Source: Yoonia vestfoldensis (GTDB lineage Bacteria > Pseudomonadota > Alphaproteobacteria > Rhodobacterales > Rhodobacteraceae). Taken from it: DNA of 64,000 bases. Positions 43,980-54,286 of the stretch are shown here, in pieces (the stretch's first letter is position 1; every line of letters begins with the position of its first letter). The notes beneath the pieces are model-generated. The model searched no databases. It saw only the letters and a program-made list of their open reading frames with translations, and was not told the DNA's origin. The stretch is from contig NZ_CP021431.1 of NCBI RefSeq assembly GCF_002158905.1, positions 1,054,001-1,118,000 of the forward strand, written 5' to 3'. Position numbers and translations under genes: made by a program.

Positions 43980-45254
43980 ATGCTCGATTCCGCTAAAACC
44001 ACCCGCATCACCGACACCGTCATTGCTGATGCCTTCAGCCTTGAGCTTGACCGCCAGCAAACCCAGATCGAACTGATCGCATCTGAAAATATCGTCAGCC
44101 GCGATGTGCTTCTGGCGCAGGGATCGGTGCTTACCAACAAATACGCCGAGGGCTATCCGGGTCGTCGCTACTACGGCGGGTGTGAGCATGTCGACACTGT
44201 CGAGCAGATCGCCATCGACCGTCTCAAAGAGCTCTTCGGCGCGGGTTTTGCCAACGTACAGCCGCATTCCGGCGCGCAGGCCAATCAGGCCGTGTTCCTT
44301 GCCCTGCTGAAACCGGGCGACCGGATCATGGGGCTGAACCTCGCGCATGGTGGGCACCTGACGCACGGCTCGCCCGTCACCATGTCGGGCAAATGGTTCG
44401 ATGTGGTCAGCTATGAGGTCTCCAAGGACGATCTACTCATCGACATGGACAACGTGCGCAAAGTCGCGCTTGAGACGAAGCCAAAGCTGATCGTCGCGGG
44501 CGCGTCGGCCTATCCAAGGCACATGGACTTCGCAGCATTCCGCGCCATTGCCGACGAAGTCGGTGCCTATCTAATGGTCGACATGGCGCATTACGCGGGC
44601 CTTATCGCGGCGGGCGAATATCCTGATCCGGTGCCGCATGCTCATGTCGTGACTTCGACTACGCACAAGACGTTGCGCGGCCCACGTGGCGGGATCATTC
44701 TGACCAATGACGAAGCACTGGCCAAGAAGTTCAACTCCGCCGTGTTCCCTGGCAATCAGGGCGGCCCGCTGATGCATGTGATTGCGGCCAAGGCCGTGGC
44801 TTTTGGCGAAGCGCTACAGCCTTCGTTCAAGCAATATGCAAAGGATGTGATTGCCAATGCACGTGCGCTTTCTGAGGTGCTGGTTGCGGGCGGTCTGGGC
44901 GTGGTGTCGGGCGGCACAGATTGCCACATGGTTCTGGTCGATCTGCGCCCCAAAGGTGTGACTGGCAAGGCGGCGGAAATCGCACTCGAACGGGCCGGGC
45001 TGACCTGCAACAAGAACGCCATTCCGTTTGATCCTGAAAAACCCTTTGTCACCTCCGGCGTGCGCCTTGGCACATCCGCAGGCACGACGCGCGGCTTTGG
45101 CGAGGCCGAATTCCGCAAGGTGGGTGAATTGGTTCTCATGGTGATTGACGCGTTGTCGGCGAATCCTGAAGGCGACCCCGCTGTCGAGGCAGCGGTGCTG
45201 GAAGAGGTGCGCGCGCTTTGTGAAGCCCACCCGATCTACACTGACGGCGTGTAA
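43980..45254 (+). CDS. glyA: Serine hydroxymethyltransferase
   Basis: A PLP enzyme of 424 residues that combines glycine with 5,10-methylene-THF to form serine, consuming both products of sarcosine oxidase. Visible motifs are [65 protein letters not shown] and the PLP lysine in [16 protein letters not shown] 43980 follows AAAGGA; an ATG at 43959 would add seven residues. This is likely a pathway-dedicated copy, because it is cotranscribed with sox and sdaA. Confidence 0.96.
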   Translation: MLDSAKTTRITDTVIADAFSLELDRQQTQIELIASENIVSRDVLLAQGSVLTNKYAEGYPGRRYYGGCEHVDTVEQIAIDRLKELFGAGFANVQPHSGAQANQAVFLALLKPGDRIMGLNLAHGGHLTHGSPVTMSGKWFDVVSYEVSKDDLLIDMDNVRKVALETKPKLIVAGASAYPRHMDFAAFRAIADEVGAYLMVDMAHYAGLIAAGEYPDPVPHAHVVTSTTHKTLRGPRGGIILTNDEALAKKFNSAVFPGNQGGPLMHVIAAKAVAFGEALQPSFKQYAKDVIANARALSEVLVAGGLGVVSGGTDCHMVLVDLRPKGVTGKAAEIALERAGLTCNKNAIPFDPEKPFVTSGVRLGTSAGTTRGFGEAEFRKVGELVLMVIDALSANPEGDPAVEAAVLEEVRALCEAHPIYTDGV

Positions 45255-45257
45255 GTC

Positions 45258-46679
45258 ATGTTCTTGTCGGTTTTCGACATCTTCAAGATCGGTGTCGGCC
45301 CTTCTTCGTCGCACACGATGGGGCCGATGACCGCTGCCGCGCGTTTCCTCGACGATCTGCGCGGCGGGGCCGAAAAAATTCCCGGAGCGGGCACGCTGAC
45401 CCGCCTGGGGGCCTCACTTCATGGGTCGCTCGCCTTTACGGGCAAGGGCCACGGAACGGACCGCGCGGTCATCCTCGGGCTGATCGGGTATCTGCCTGCC
45501 TCGCTTGATCCCGATGCTGCCGAAGAACTTGAGACCGAAGTCCGCCGCATCAAACGCATCAGCCCGCCGGGGCTGGGTACGCTCGATTTCGACCCCGAGA
45601 GCGATCTTGTGTTTGATTTTGGCCCACCTTTGCCGGGCCATGCCAACGGGCTCGTACTGAGCGCGTTCGACGAACGCGGGAATCCCTACATGACGCAGAC
45701 CTACTATTCGGTTGGCGGTGGATTTGTCGTGACCGAGGCCGAGCTTGAGACCGAAAAGGCCGCCAAGACGAAGACGCTGCACGCCGAGAAGGAGGCGATG
45801 GGTTATCCCTATCCCTTCGGATCAGCAGCCGAGATGCTGGAGATGGGCCGCGCATCGGGCAAGAGCATCGCTGAGATGAAACGCGCGAATGAATGCGCCC
45901 ATCAGAACATCCAGCCACGCGAGCTGTCTGGTCAGATCACCCGTATCTGCGACGTGATGAACGCCGTTATCGACCGCGGCCTTCGGATAGACGGCATTCT
46001 GCCCGGTGGGCTGAGCGTCAAGCGGCGCGCCAAAGCGATGCACGAACAGCTTCTGGCGGAACGCGGAAACAACCGCAGCCAGCCGCATGTCGCCAATGAC
46101 TGGCTGTCGGTCTACGCAATGGCCGTGAACGAAGAAAACGCCGCCGGGGGCCGTGTTGTCACCTCGCCCACCAACGGCGCGGCCGGTGTCGTGCCGTCGG
46201 TCGTGCGCTATTACCGCGACCACTGCATCGGGGCCACTGATGCCGGTGTGGAAACGATGATGCTGACGGCGTCGGCCATTGGCGGGCTGATCAAGCACCG
46301 CGCGTCGATCTCTGGGGCGGAATGTGGCTGTCAGGCCGAAGTTGGCAGCGCCTCGGCCATGGGAGCAGCCGGACTGTGCGCAGCACTTGGTGGCACAAAT
46401 GAACAGATTGAAAACGCGGCTGAAATCGCGCTTGAGCATCACCTTGGCATGACCTGCGATCCCGCCGCTGGGCTGGTGCAGGTGCCCTGCATCGAACGCA
46501 ACGGTCTGGGGGCCATAAAGGCGGTCAGCGCTGCAAGTCTCGCGCTGCGTGGGGACGGTACGCATTTCATGCCGCTCGACAATTGCATCGAGACCATGCG
46601 CCAGACCGGCGAAGACATGAACACCAAATACAAGGAGACGAGCCTTGGAGGCCTTGCTGTCAACCTGCCGGAATGCTGA
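45258..46679 (+). CDS. sdaA: L-serine ammonia-lyase (iron-sulfur type)
   Basis: A 473-residue single-chain L-serine dehydratase: serine to pyruvate plus ammonia with an oxygen-labile [4Fe-4S] cluster. The beta domain starts [23 protein letters not shown]; the alpha domain has [35 protein letters not shown] and [18 protein letters not shown] with the cluster cysteines. Three bases separate it from glyA. Its last 35 bases overlap the proposed start of purU. Confidence 0.95.
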   Translation: MFLSVFDIFKIGVGPSSSHTMGPMTAAARFLDDLRGGAEKIPGAGTLTRLGASLHGSLAFTGKGHGTDRAVILGLIGYLPASLDPDAAEELETEVRRIKRISPPGLGTLDFDPESDLVFDFGPPLPGHANGLVLSAFDERGNPYMTQTYYSVGGGFVVTEAELETEKAAKTKTLHAEKEAMGYPYPFGSAAEMLEMGRASGKSIAEMKRANECAHQNIQPRELSGQITRICDVMNAVIDRGLRIDGILPGGLSVKRRAKAMHEQLLAERGNNRSQPHVANDWLSVYAMAVNEENAAGGRVVTSPTNGAAGVVPSVVRYYRDHCIGATDAGVETMMLTASAIGGLIKHRASISGAECGCQAEVGSASAMGAAGLCAALGGTNEQIENAAEIALEHHLGMTCDPAAGLVQVPCIERNGLGAIKAVSAASLALRGDGTHFMPLDNCIETMRQTGEDMNTKYKETSLGGLAVNLPEC

Positions 46680-47553
46680 GCCAAATCCAGTTTTGCGGGA
46701 GCCATCCGAACCACAATTCATCCTGAAACTATCCTGCGACGCGGCACCGGGGATCGTGGCGGCGGTGACGTCCGCGCTGGCCTCCCAGGGGGCCAATCTC
46801 GTCGAGACCGCGCAGTTCTGGGATCGCCAGAGTGATCGCTTTTTCCTACGCGTTGCGTTTCTGGCAGAGGACGGCGATGAGACCCGCATCCTCGACGCGC
46901 TCGCACCGATCAAGGTGCAGTTTGATATGGATTTGAACCTCCGCCATACGGCACGCAAGCCGCGCCTGCTCATCATGGTGTCGCGCTTTGATCACGCAAT
47001 GCTGCATCTTCTGTACCAAGTTCGTGTTGGCTGGCTCGATGCTGAAGTCGTGGCCATCGTTTCGAACCATCCAGATGCGCGCCGCATCGCGGAACACGAA
47101 GGTTTGCCCTTTTACCACCTGCCTGTAACCCGTGAAACCAAGGCCGAAGCCGAGGCGGAACTGCTGACGCTGGTCGAGGAAACAGACGCCGATCTGGTGG
47201 TTCTGGCGCGTTACATGCAGGTGCTGTCTGACGAATTTTCGCGCGCGCTATCGGGGCGGGTGATCAATATTCACCACTCGTTCCTTCCCAGCTTCAAGGG
47301 GGCCAAGCCCTATCACCAGGCGCATGAACGTGGGGTCAAGCTCATTGGGGCCACGGCGCACTATGTCACCGCCGACCTCGACGAAGGGCCGATCATCGAG
47401 CAGGAGGCTGAGCGAGTCGCCCATTCCATGACCCCGGACGATCTTGTGGCGGTCGGCCGTGATATCGAAGCGCGGGTTCTGGCGCGCGCAGTCAAGATGC
47501 ACCTTGAAGGACGCGTCATGCTGAGCGGGCAGCGCACGCTGGTTTTTACGTAG
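46645..47553 (+). CDS. purU: Formyltetrahydrofolate deformylase
   Basis: PurU hydrolyses 10-formyl-THF to formate and free THF. The 302-residue protein has an N-terminal ACT domain (QFILKLSCDAAPGIVAAVTS) and a formyl-transferase-like domain with the catalytic INIHHSFLPSFKGAKPYH and GATAHYVTADLDEGPII. No ATG fits; a TTG at 46645, preceded by AAGGAG at good spacing inside sdaA, is the best start. A second TTG lies at about 46693 without such a site. In this operon it would regenerate THF when sarcosine oxidation overloads the one-carbon pool. Confidence 0.92.
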   Translation: MEALLSTCRNAEPNPVLREPSEPQFILKLSCDAAPGIVAAVTSALASQGANLVETAQFWDRQSDRFFLRVAFLAEDGDETRILDALAPIKVQFDMDLNLRHTARKPRLLIMVSRFDHAMLHLLYQVRVGWLDAEVVAIVSNHPDARRIAEHEGLPFYHLPVTRETKAEAEAELLTLVEETDADLVVLARYMQVLSDEFSRALSGRVINIHHSFLPSFKGAKPYHQAHERGVKLIGATAHYVTADLDEGPIIEQEAERVAHSMTPDDLVAVGRDIEARVLARAVKMHLEGRVMLSGQRTLVFT

Positions 47554-47782
47554 CCGCCGACGAACATCACAGTGCCGCATACAGCACTGCGTTGCGCAGA
47601 CCCGCCGCCCGCTGCGATGACATAGCTCGGGTGGTATTGGTCAAAGAAACGAAGACTTAACAACGAAACGGAATGAATCCGGAATTCCAGATCATCGGAG
47701 TCCAGGCAATCTGGAAAAAAACTGGTCAGAAATTCTGACATCTTGAATACCATGTAAAGAAGTACTCTCTAGGATCGTGAAA
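47554..47782. other. Gap between purU and the truncated MFS gene
   Basis: About 230 bases, becoming AT-rich toward the MFS gene, with AGGA eight bases before its ATG. No terminator or second gene is clear. Confidence 0.4.
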
Positions 47783-48829
47783 ATGTCGCGAGGATATCTC
47801 TACGTTTTATTCTTCACGGCCATCTTTTTGCAAGCTGGAGCATATGGCCTCACCTTTATGCTGCCGAGGCTGTTTGACAGTTTCGGGGCTGATGAAAAAG
47901 TCGTGGGCAGCATGCTTTTTGCGACGACGATCTCAACTATCGTGACTGTCTACTTCTCAGGTCATCTGTCTGACTATTTTGGACGACAGCGCACGTTGAG
48001 CGGGGCTTGCATTGCGATATCCGTTTCCCTTCTTCTTTATGGCTTTGTTGATGTCGTTGGGATCAGTTTGGTCGTGGCCAGCCTCTTGTTGGGGTTTGGG
48101 TGGGGGCTCACTTATTCGCTCGGTCCTGTTGTACTGTCGAGGCTTGTCAACGCGGACATGCGCGTACGCTTTTTTACCCTCCTTTCGGTGTTCGTCATGG
48201 CAGGCTTTGGTCTTTCCCCTGTCCTGGCAGCTGTCCTTGAAGGTGCCGGATTTTCCGTGCGCCATGCATTTTTCGTGACTGCGGCCCTGTGCATCGTCAG
48301 TGCCATCCTGTTTTTGTTTCTCGATCGCCCGATCAAGGCACACGCGATCAACCCGCGGGCCGAACTGCCTTCGAGGATCACACGCGCCGCTTTGTCGGGC
48401 GTCATCGCATCGCGCTCGTTCCTGCCGATCATGATGATCTGCCTCGGGGCCAGTGTCTTCGCTGGAATGATCAATTTTCAAACGGTGTTCGCAGATGCAA
48501 GGGGCCTTAATTACGCCAGTTTCTTCTTGATCTATACCATTACAGTTGTGGTTTTTCGTTTGATTTTGTCGCGTTTCAAGGATGGAACAAACCCGTATCG
48601 CACGATTGCGGTGCTGTTGTATGTGATGTGTGTCAGCGTTGTGATCTTCATCTTCAGCGGCGCAAGTTTTCCGCTGTACATGCTGGTGGCTGTTCTCTTT
48701 GCGGTTGGCTACGGGATATCCTATCCGCTCCTTGTCACTGTGACAGCCAACGATGCCGAGGAGCACCTCAGTGCGCAGACCCTACAGCTCTTTGCACTCA
48801 CTTATTTTATTGGCATATTCGGTTTCCCG
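47783..48829 (+). pseudogene. MFS transporter gene cut at its 3' end by an IS66 terminus
   Basis: About 345 residues of a 12-helix MFS transporter are present, including the loop-2/3 motif GHLSDYFGRQRTLSG. Coding is normal up to FALTYFIGIFGFPV, then runs into insertion-sequence DNA at 48830 (VCVRSDWR is read from the IS end) and stops at 48856. The last one to two helices are missing, so the transporter is very likely inactive. Substrate unknown; it follows purU on the same strand and may have served the osmolyte module. ATG 47783 is preceded by AGGA. Confidence 0.8.
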
Positions 48830-49436
48830 GTATGCGTCCGGTCAGACTGGCGTTGACTTACTCGGGCTGCCAATTCCACGGCATGAGGTCGTCGAGGCGG
48901 TTCATTTTATGATCCGCGACACGGGCGAGAACCCAACGGAGCCAGGCTTCAGGATCGACACTGGTCATGCGGCAGGTTTCAACAAGCGTGTAGGCGATTG
49001 CAGCGGCATCACCGCCGCCCTTTGATCCCATGAACAGATAATTTTTGCGCCCGAGAGTCACCGGTCTGATTGATCGCTCGCAGATATTGTTGTCCAGCTC
49101 CAGCTTGCCGTTTTCGAGATACGCACGGGCCTTGGGCATGCGACCGAGCGCATAGCGAATGGCTGCTGCCATGGTTGATTTACCGGAAATCTTCGGCAAT
49201 TGAAGCGAGAGCCATGCCTCGAGGTCATCGAAGACTGGCTTCGCCTTTGCCTGTCGCAGGGCAACGCGTTCTTCAGCAGGTTTGTAGCGCGCCTCTTTTT
49301 CCACAGCATAAAGGGCAGCGATCCGCTTGATCGTCTCCTCGGCGATGGCAGACCCCTCGCTTTCATAGATATCGACGAACTTGCGGCGCACATGGACCAT
49401 GCATGCCTGCTCGCTGGCGCGATCTGCCCCGAAGTC
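48830..49436 (-). mobile_element. IS66-family element remnant (one terminal repeat plus 3' part of tnpC)
   Basis: The left end, GTATGCGTCCGGTCAGACTGG at 48830, looks like an IS66 terminal inverted repeat. From 48858 to about 49436 the minus strand encodes the C-terminal ~190 residues of an IS66 transposase (TnpC): [44 protein letters not shown], here abbreviated [18 protein letters not shown], and [18 protein letters not shown]. The N-terminal part of TnpC, tnpA, tnpB and the other terminus are absent. Sequence jumps near 49436 into a rhodanese gene. Non-functional. Confidence 0.85.
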
Positions 49437-49437
49437 C

Positions 49438-49737
49438 GGCATCATCCTGCCCCAGCAACTCGACCAGACCGTCTTCGAGACAGCGCTCTTCGTCGATACA
49501 CGGGACGCGGGCCAGTTCGAGGAAGGCACGATCCCCGGCGCGGTGAACATCGAGTGGCGCGAGGTGCTCGACCGGCTCGACGAGATCCCCGAAGACCGGA
49601 TGACCATCCTGTTTTGCAACACGGGTAGCTTGTCGGCGCAGGCGGCCTTTGCGCTGCGGGTGGCAGGGCGGTCGAACGTCGTCGTCATGCAGACGGGCTT
49701 TACCGGCTGGCTGCAGGACGCGGCATATAAGCCCTGA
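49438..49737 (+). pseudogene. Rhodanese-domain protein lacking its N-terminus
   Basis: A rhodanese fold of about 100 residues: [24 protein letters not shown], in part [17 protein letters not shown], and the active-site loop [17 protein letters not shown] with the catalytic cysteine. Homologous secreted rhodaneses carry an N-terminal signal and further residues, which are missing because the gene was fused to the IS66 remnant at about 49436. An ATG at 49381 inside the IS is in frame, so a chimeric 118-residue product is conceivable. Its neighbours give no further clue. Confidence 0.7.
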
Positions 49738-49885
49738 CAGAGCGGTCTTGGCCGAAATTTCGGCTGATGCCTTGCGGGCCTCCCCTTGGTGAATGCCGAT
49801 TGGCACCGCCCGTAACTGAGCTCAACAAGTCGCCAAGGTCACCGCCGGTTTCGAACATTCATGTTTCTTGAGGCGGCCGGCGGTG

Positions 49886-52800
49886 TCAGCGACCTTCTGG
49901 AACGGCAAGATGGCCATGTTTCCTTGGCCGCACGTCCTCGAGTGCTGCATAGAACGCAGGCAACACCAACAGGATCAGAACCGTTGCGGCGAGCAGGCCG
50001 AAGACCACGGAAATTACCAGTGGCTTGAGCGTCTGGGCCTGGGTCGAGGTTTCCAGCAGCAAGGGTGCCATGCCCATGATCGTGGTCGAGACCGAGACGA
50101 AGATGGGGCGGAACCGCGACCGCACAGCTTCGCCTGCGGCCAGCGCAGCTGACAGTCCCTCGGCGCGACGGGCGTTGATGACGCCGACCAGCAGGATGGC
50201 GTTGTTCACCACGATCCCTGCAAGCGACGCCGCTCCCACCAGCGACGGCATGGAAATGTTGTAGCCCATCAGGACATGGCCCCAGATCACGCCCAAAAAC
50301 GCCAGCGGGATGGTGATCATCACGATCAGCGGCTCGATATAGCTGCGGAACTGGAAGCTAAGCACGAGGTAGATACCCACAAGCCCGATCAGGAAGCCGC
50401 GCAGGATCGAGGCGACGGTTTCTGCGGAATTCGCGGCCTGCCCGCCGATGTCGAATCCAAGGCCGGGGGTGGAGGCCGCCAGATCGGGCAGAAAGCCCTC
50501 GGCCAGCCGCGCGGTGATCGCGTCGGCATTGCCGATTCGACCGTCTACATCCGCCGCAACGGTCAGGGTGCGCTGGCCGTTGCGGCGCGTGATGGTGCCC
50601 CAGCCGCGCGCCTCGTCAATGGTGGCGATGCTGGAGAGCGGCACGGTGCCACCACCGGACAGGGCGATCTCGAAGAGGTTCAGGTCAGCGCGGGTGGCAC
50701 GGTCACCATCGGCCAGCCGCACCTCGATATCCCAGGCCAAGTCGCCGCGCCGGATTTCCGCAAGCTGCGTGCCGAGGAAGCCCGCGCGGAGCTGGCCTGC
50801 CACATCCGTGGCGCTCAGTCCCAGCGCCTCGGCACCCGGCGACAGGCTTAGCCGCAATTCGGGCGCGCCGGGGCGCAGGTCGATAATCGCGTTGCGAACA
50901 CCGGCATAGGTTTCCAGCTCGGCCTGTGTGGCGCGACCCGCCGCCTCAAGCGTGGCGAGGTCGGGGTGCGTCAGGCGCAGCTCGACCGCGATGCCTTGCG
51001 GGCCGATGCCCGGCTCGGTCAGGATCAGTGAGTTCACGCCGGGCAGGGCGCCGATTTCTTCGCGCCAGAGTGTCACGATCTCGTCCAGCGTGCTGCTGCG
51101 TGTCTCGGCACCCAGAAGGTCCACCGCGACGGTGGCGACATGGGCGCCGGTTTCGCCCGCAGACAGGTTACGGCCCAGACGGGTGATGCGGCGAATAACC
51201 AGCGGTTGCGCCTCGGGCTGTTCGGGTGTCAGACGGGCGTTCACGCGGTCAAGCGCCGCCTCGACCTGTGCGACCGCCTGGCCCGTGCGCGCCAGCGGGG
51301 TGCCTGCGGGCAGCATCAGCCGCGCCTCGAGCACGTCGCCGTCGATCTCGGGCATCGCCTCGCGCTTGACCACGCCGCCGCCCAATGCGCCGACGGTCAC
51401 GATAAGGGCCCCGATGGCCAGCCCCGCGACCAGCCAGCGCCAGCGGATCGCGGCATCGGCCAGACGGCCCACACCGCGCTCGCGCAGTGCGTCGAAGCCA
51501 GCATCGAAGCGGAGGCGGAACCGAGATGGGGCGGTATGCTTCATCCCGCCTTTCAGATGGTGGGGCAGGATCAGGAACGCCTCGACCAGCGAGGCGGCGA
51601 GGGCTGCCAGCAGGACCACCGGCAGGACTTCGAGCACCGCGCCCAACTCGCCTGCGAGGAAGGCCAGGGGCAGGAACACCGCCAGCGTCGTCAGAAAGGA
51701 CGAGATCACGCCGGGTGCCACGGCGGCGACGCCTGCCGCCACTGTCTCGACTGTTGCGCCCTTGGCAGAATTCACCGCGATGGAATCCGCGATCACGATG
51801 GAATCGTCCATCACGATCCCGATCGCCATCAAAAGCGCGACCAGTGTCATCATGTTCAGGCTGAGCCCCGTCAGCGCCATCCACACAAACGCCCCCGCAA
51901 AGGCTACGGGCAGGCCCATCGCGGCCCAGATCGCGAAGCCGGGGCGGAAGAACAGGCTCATCACCACGACGACCAGCACAAGGCCGATCACGCCGTTCTG
52001 CACCAGCATCACCAGCCGGTCGCGGATGATAGAGGTCACGTCCTGCACCACTTCGACGGAAATCGTGTCCGGCAGGCGGGCGGTTTCCTTGGCCACGAGT
52101 GCCGCGACCCCGTCCAGCACCCGAAGCGCGTCGGCATCCAGCGCCTTTGATACGTCGAGCACGAGGGCAGGCACCCCGTCGACAAAGGCGCGGTCCTGCG
52201 CCGGCTCGAAGCGCTCCTCGATCACTGCCACGTCGCCCAAGGTCAGGGTCGCGCCGTTGGGCAACACCAGCACGGGGATCGTGGCCAGCGCCGTGGCCGT
52301 GTCGCGCTCGGCGGTGAAACGCAGCGTCAGGTCCGCGCCTGCGCCTTCGAGCGTGCCTGCGGGCAGGTCGATGTTCTGTGCGGCGATGGCGGCGGACAAA
52401 GCAGCGGGGGTCAGCCCGTGGCTGTCGAGCACGGCGCGCGTCGCGGTGATGGAAAGCGTCCGGTTGCCTAAACCCCCTCGGGTCACGCGGGCGACTCCGG
52501 GCAGGGCAGTCAGGCGGTCGGACAGGGCGTCGGCATAAAGGTCCAGTTCGCCCAGCGGCAGATCGCCCGAGATAGCCACCGAGGTGACCGGATCGGAGCG
52601 GTGCAACTCGCGCACCACCGCAGGATCGGCACGGTCAGGAAAGCTGTCGATGGCCGAAACCTCGGTGCGCAGGGAATTGACGAAACGCAGGGCGTCATTG
52701 CCCGGCGCCATGGTCGCCACGGCCCGCGCGCGTCCGGACTGGGCGGTGCAGGTGAGCGTCTCGAGCCCCTCAACACCCTGCACCCCGTCCCAAAGCGGTG

Positions 52801-52987
52801 CGCAGATCGCGGTCTCCACATCTTCGGCGGCGGCACCGCGATAGGGCACGGTGATCTCGGCCTCGACCGCGCGGAAATCGGGAAATGTCTCGCGCAAGAG
52901 ACCCGGTGCGGCAAAGGCACCGGCGGCGAGGAACAGCAAAAGCAGCAGGTTGCCCGCCGTCGGGTGGCCGGTGAACCAGCGGATCAT
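49886..52987 (-). CDS. RND efflux transporter, inner-membrane pump
   Basis: A 1033-residue AcrB-type proton-driven pump with 12 membrane helices: helix 1 (GNLLLLLFLAAGAFAAPG), periplasmic porter domains, and helix 4 with MAIGIVMDDSIVIADSIAV, where the paired aspartates relay protons. The C-terminal half repeats the pattern (SLVGAASLAGIVVNNAILLVG). It lies in an operon after its membrane-fusion partner, whose stop codon overlaps this start (ATGA). No outer-membrane channel gene is in the window. Substrates are not predictable. Confidence 0.95.
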   Translation of the reverse strand: MIRWFTGHPTAGNLLLLLFLAAGAFAAPGLLRETFPDFRAVEAEITVPYRGAAAEDVETAICAPLWDGVQGVEGLETLTCTAQSGRARAVATMAPGNDALRFVNSLRTEVSAIDSFPDRADPAVVRELHRSDPVTSVAISGDLPLGELDLYADALSDRLTALPGVARVTRGGLGNRTLSITATRAVLDSHGLTPAALSAAIAAQNIDLPAGTLEGAGADLTLRFTAERDTATALATIPVLVLPNGATLTLGDVAVIEERFEPAQDRAFVDGVPALVLDVSKALDADALRVLDGVAALVAKETARLPDTISVEVVQDVTSIIRDRLVMLVQNGVIGLVLVVVVMSLFFRPGFAIWAAMGLPVAFAGAFVWMALTGLSLNMMTLVALLMAIGIVMDDSIVIADSIAVNSAKGATVETVAAGVAAVAPGVISSFLTTLAVFLPLAFLAGELGAVLEVLPVVLLAALAASLVEAFLILPHHLKGGMKHTAPSRFRLRFDAGFDALRERGVGRLADAAIRWRWLVAGLAIGALIVTVGALGGGVVKREAMPEIDGDVLEARLMLPAGTPLARTGQAVAQVEAALDRVNARLTPEQPEAQPLVIRRITRLGRNLSAGETGAHVATVAVDLLGAETRSSTLDEIVTLWREEIGALPGVNSLILTEPGIGPQGIAVELRLTHPDLATLEAAGRATQAELETYAGVRNAIIDLRPGAPELRLSLSPGAEALGLSATDVAGQLRAGFLGTQLAEIRRGDLAWDIEVRLADGDRATRADLNLFEIALSGGGTVPLSSIATIDEARGWGTITRRNGQRTLTVAADVDGRIGNADAITARLAEGFLPDLAASTPGLGFDIGGQAANSAETVASILRGFLIGLVGIYLVLSFQFRSYIEPLIVMITIPLAFLGVIWGHVLMGYNISMPSLVGAASLAGIVVNNAILLVGVINARRAEGLSAALAAGEAVRSRFRPIFVSVSTTIMGMAPLLLETSTQAQTLKPLVISVVFGLLAATVLILLVLPAFYAALEDVRPRKHGHLAVPEGR

Positions 52988-54282
52988 CGCACGGCCCCGA
53001 TCGGCATCAGCGCCATGCCGGGAATGGCCGGGGCGATGTCGTCGATCACCACGCGGTCGCCGGGGACGAGCCCTTCGGTGATGACGACCGAGCCGTCTTG
53101 TGCAAAACCGGCGGTGACGGGCCGCAGCTCCAGCCTGTTATCAGCGGTTGCGATACGCACCATGCCCCCATGCAGTGCCGCTTCGGGGATTGCGATGAGG
53201 CCTGACATGGAAGCGCCGGAAAAGGAAAGCTGCACCTGCATGTTGGGCACCAGCGGCAGACGGCGGGGCGGGTCCGCGCCTTCATAGGGATCATCGACCC
53301 TTACCACGACAGGGACGGTGCGCGCGCGGGAATCCAGCGCGCCCTCAATCCGGACAACGCGGGCGGTCCAGACTTGGGTCGGGTCCGACAGCGGGCTAAG
53401 CGTCACCGCGACTTGCGTGGCTGGCAGGTCGCGCATCATGTTCGCAAGGGTGATGCCTTCAGGCGCATTTCCCAGCAGGCGGCGAAAGCTGTCGATCGGC
53501 AGATGCGCCACCACCTCGGCCGCCGCGATGCCGTCACCACGGATCACCACCTGACCGGTGCTGACAGTCTGAAACAGCTCTGCATTTACCTCGGTCACGC
53601 GCAAGCCGAACGGAGTCGTTAGCGTTGTGCGGTCGAGCGCGCGGCGCGCACGGCCGATGGCGGCCTCGCTGCGCGCGACCTGTGCCGCGATCCGTGCCTC
53701 GCGGGACGGGATCAGAGCCATCGCATTTTCCAGTTCCGCGACCGTGCGGCGGGCCTGAAGGGTGGCACGCTCGGCCTCATCGACGCGCGATTGCGGGACC
53801 GTGCCCTGTTCGGCGAGTGTCCGCGTGCGGGTCAGATCGGCCTCGGCCAGCGTCAGTCGTGCGCGTTCCAGATCGAGGATGCGGCGTGTGTTGTCGGCCT
53901 CGGTGGTCAGTTGCGCGCTTTCGGCGTCCAGCGCCGCAAGGTCGGCCTGCGACTGCGCCAGTGCGAGCGCGTAGTCGGCAGGGTCGATCCGCAGCACTTC
54001 GGTCCCCTCTGGGATCAGGCGACCGGGTTCCAGATCCGGATGGCGCCAGATCACCTCGCCCTGAACCTCGGCTACGGCGACCCAGGTGTCGGCCGCTCGC
54101 AGGTTGCCCCACGCCGTGGCGGTCGGGCGCAGGTCTGCTGCGGCGACCGTCATCACGCGAACGGGCAGGGCGGGTACGCTGCCCTCGATCTGGGCCGGCC
54201 CTGGGGCCGATGAGATCATCCAGACCGCCGCGGCGATGCCGAGCGCGATGGGTGGCAGCGCGAGAAGGGGGGCCAGACGCAT
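52984..54282 (-). CDS. RND efflux periplasmic adaptor (membrane fusion protein)
   Basis: A 432-residue HlyD/AcrA-type adaptor: N-terminal membrane anchor (LAPLLALPPIALGIAAAVWM), lipoyl/barrel halves, a long alpha-helical hairpin (residues ~115-220, rich in Ala, Glu, Arg, Leu), and a C-terminal beta-barrel domain. ATG 54282 is used; the in-frame extension overlaps the b561 gene. It links the pump to an outer-membrane channel. Second gene of the b561-adaptor-pump operon, four bases after b561. Confidence 0.92.
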   Translation of the reverse strand: MRLAPLLALPPIALGIAAAVWMISSAPGPAQIEGSVPALPVRVMTVAAADLRPTATAWGNLRAADTWVAVAEVQGEVIWRHPDLEPGRLIPEGTEVLRIDPADYALALAQSQADLAALDAESAQLTTEADNTRRILDLERARLTLAEADLTRTRTLAEQGTVPQSRVDEAERATLQARRTVAELENAMALIPSREARIAAQVARSEAAIGRARRALDRTTLTTPFGLRVTEVNAELFQTVSTGQVVIRGDGIAAAEVVAHLPIDSFRRLLGNAPEGITLANMMRDLPATQVAVTLSPLSDPTQVWTARVVRIEGALDSRARTVPVVVRVDDPYEGADPPRRLPLVPNMQVQLSFSGASMSGLIAIPEAALHGGMVRIATADNRLELRPVTAGFAQDGSVVITEGLVPGDRVVIDDIAPAIPGMALMPIGAVR

Positions 54283-54286
54283 GGGA

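Noticed and set aside
50928..52538. 536-codon antisense frame in the RND pump gene
   Set aside because: Ser/Arg/Thr-rich shadow frame without family features.
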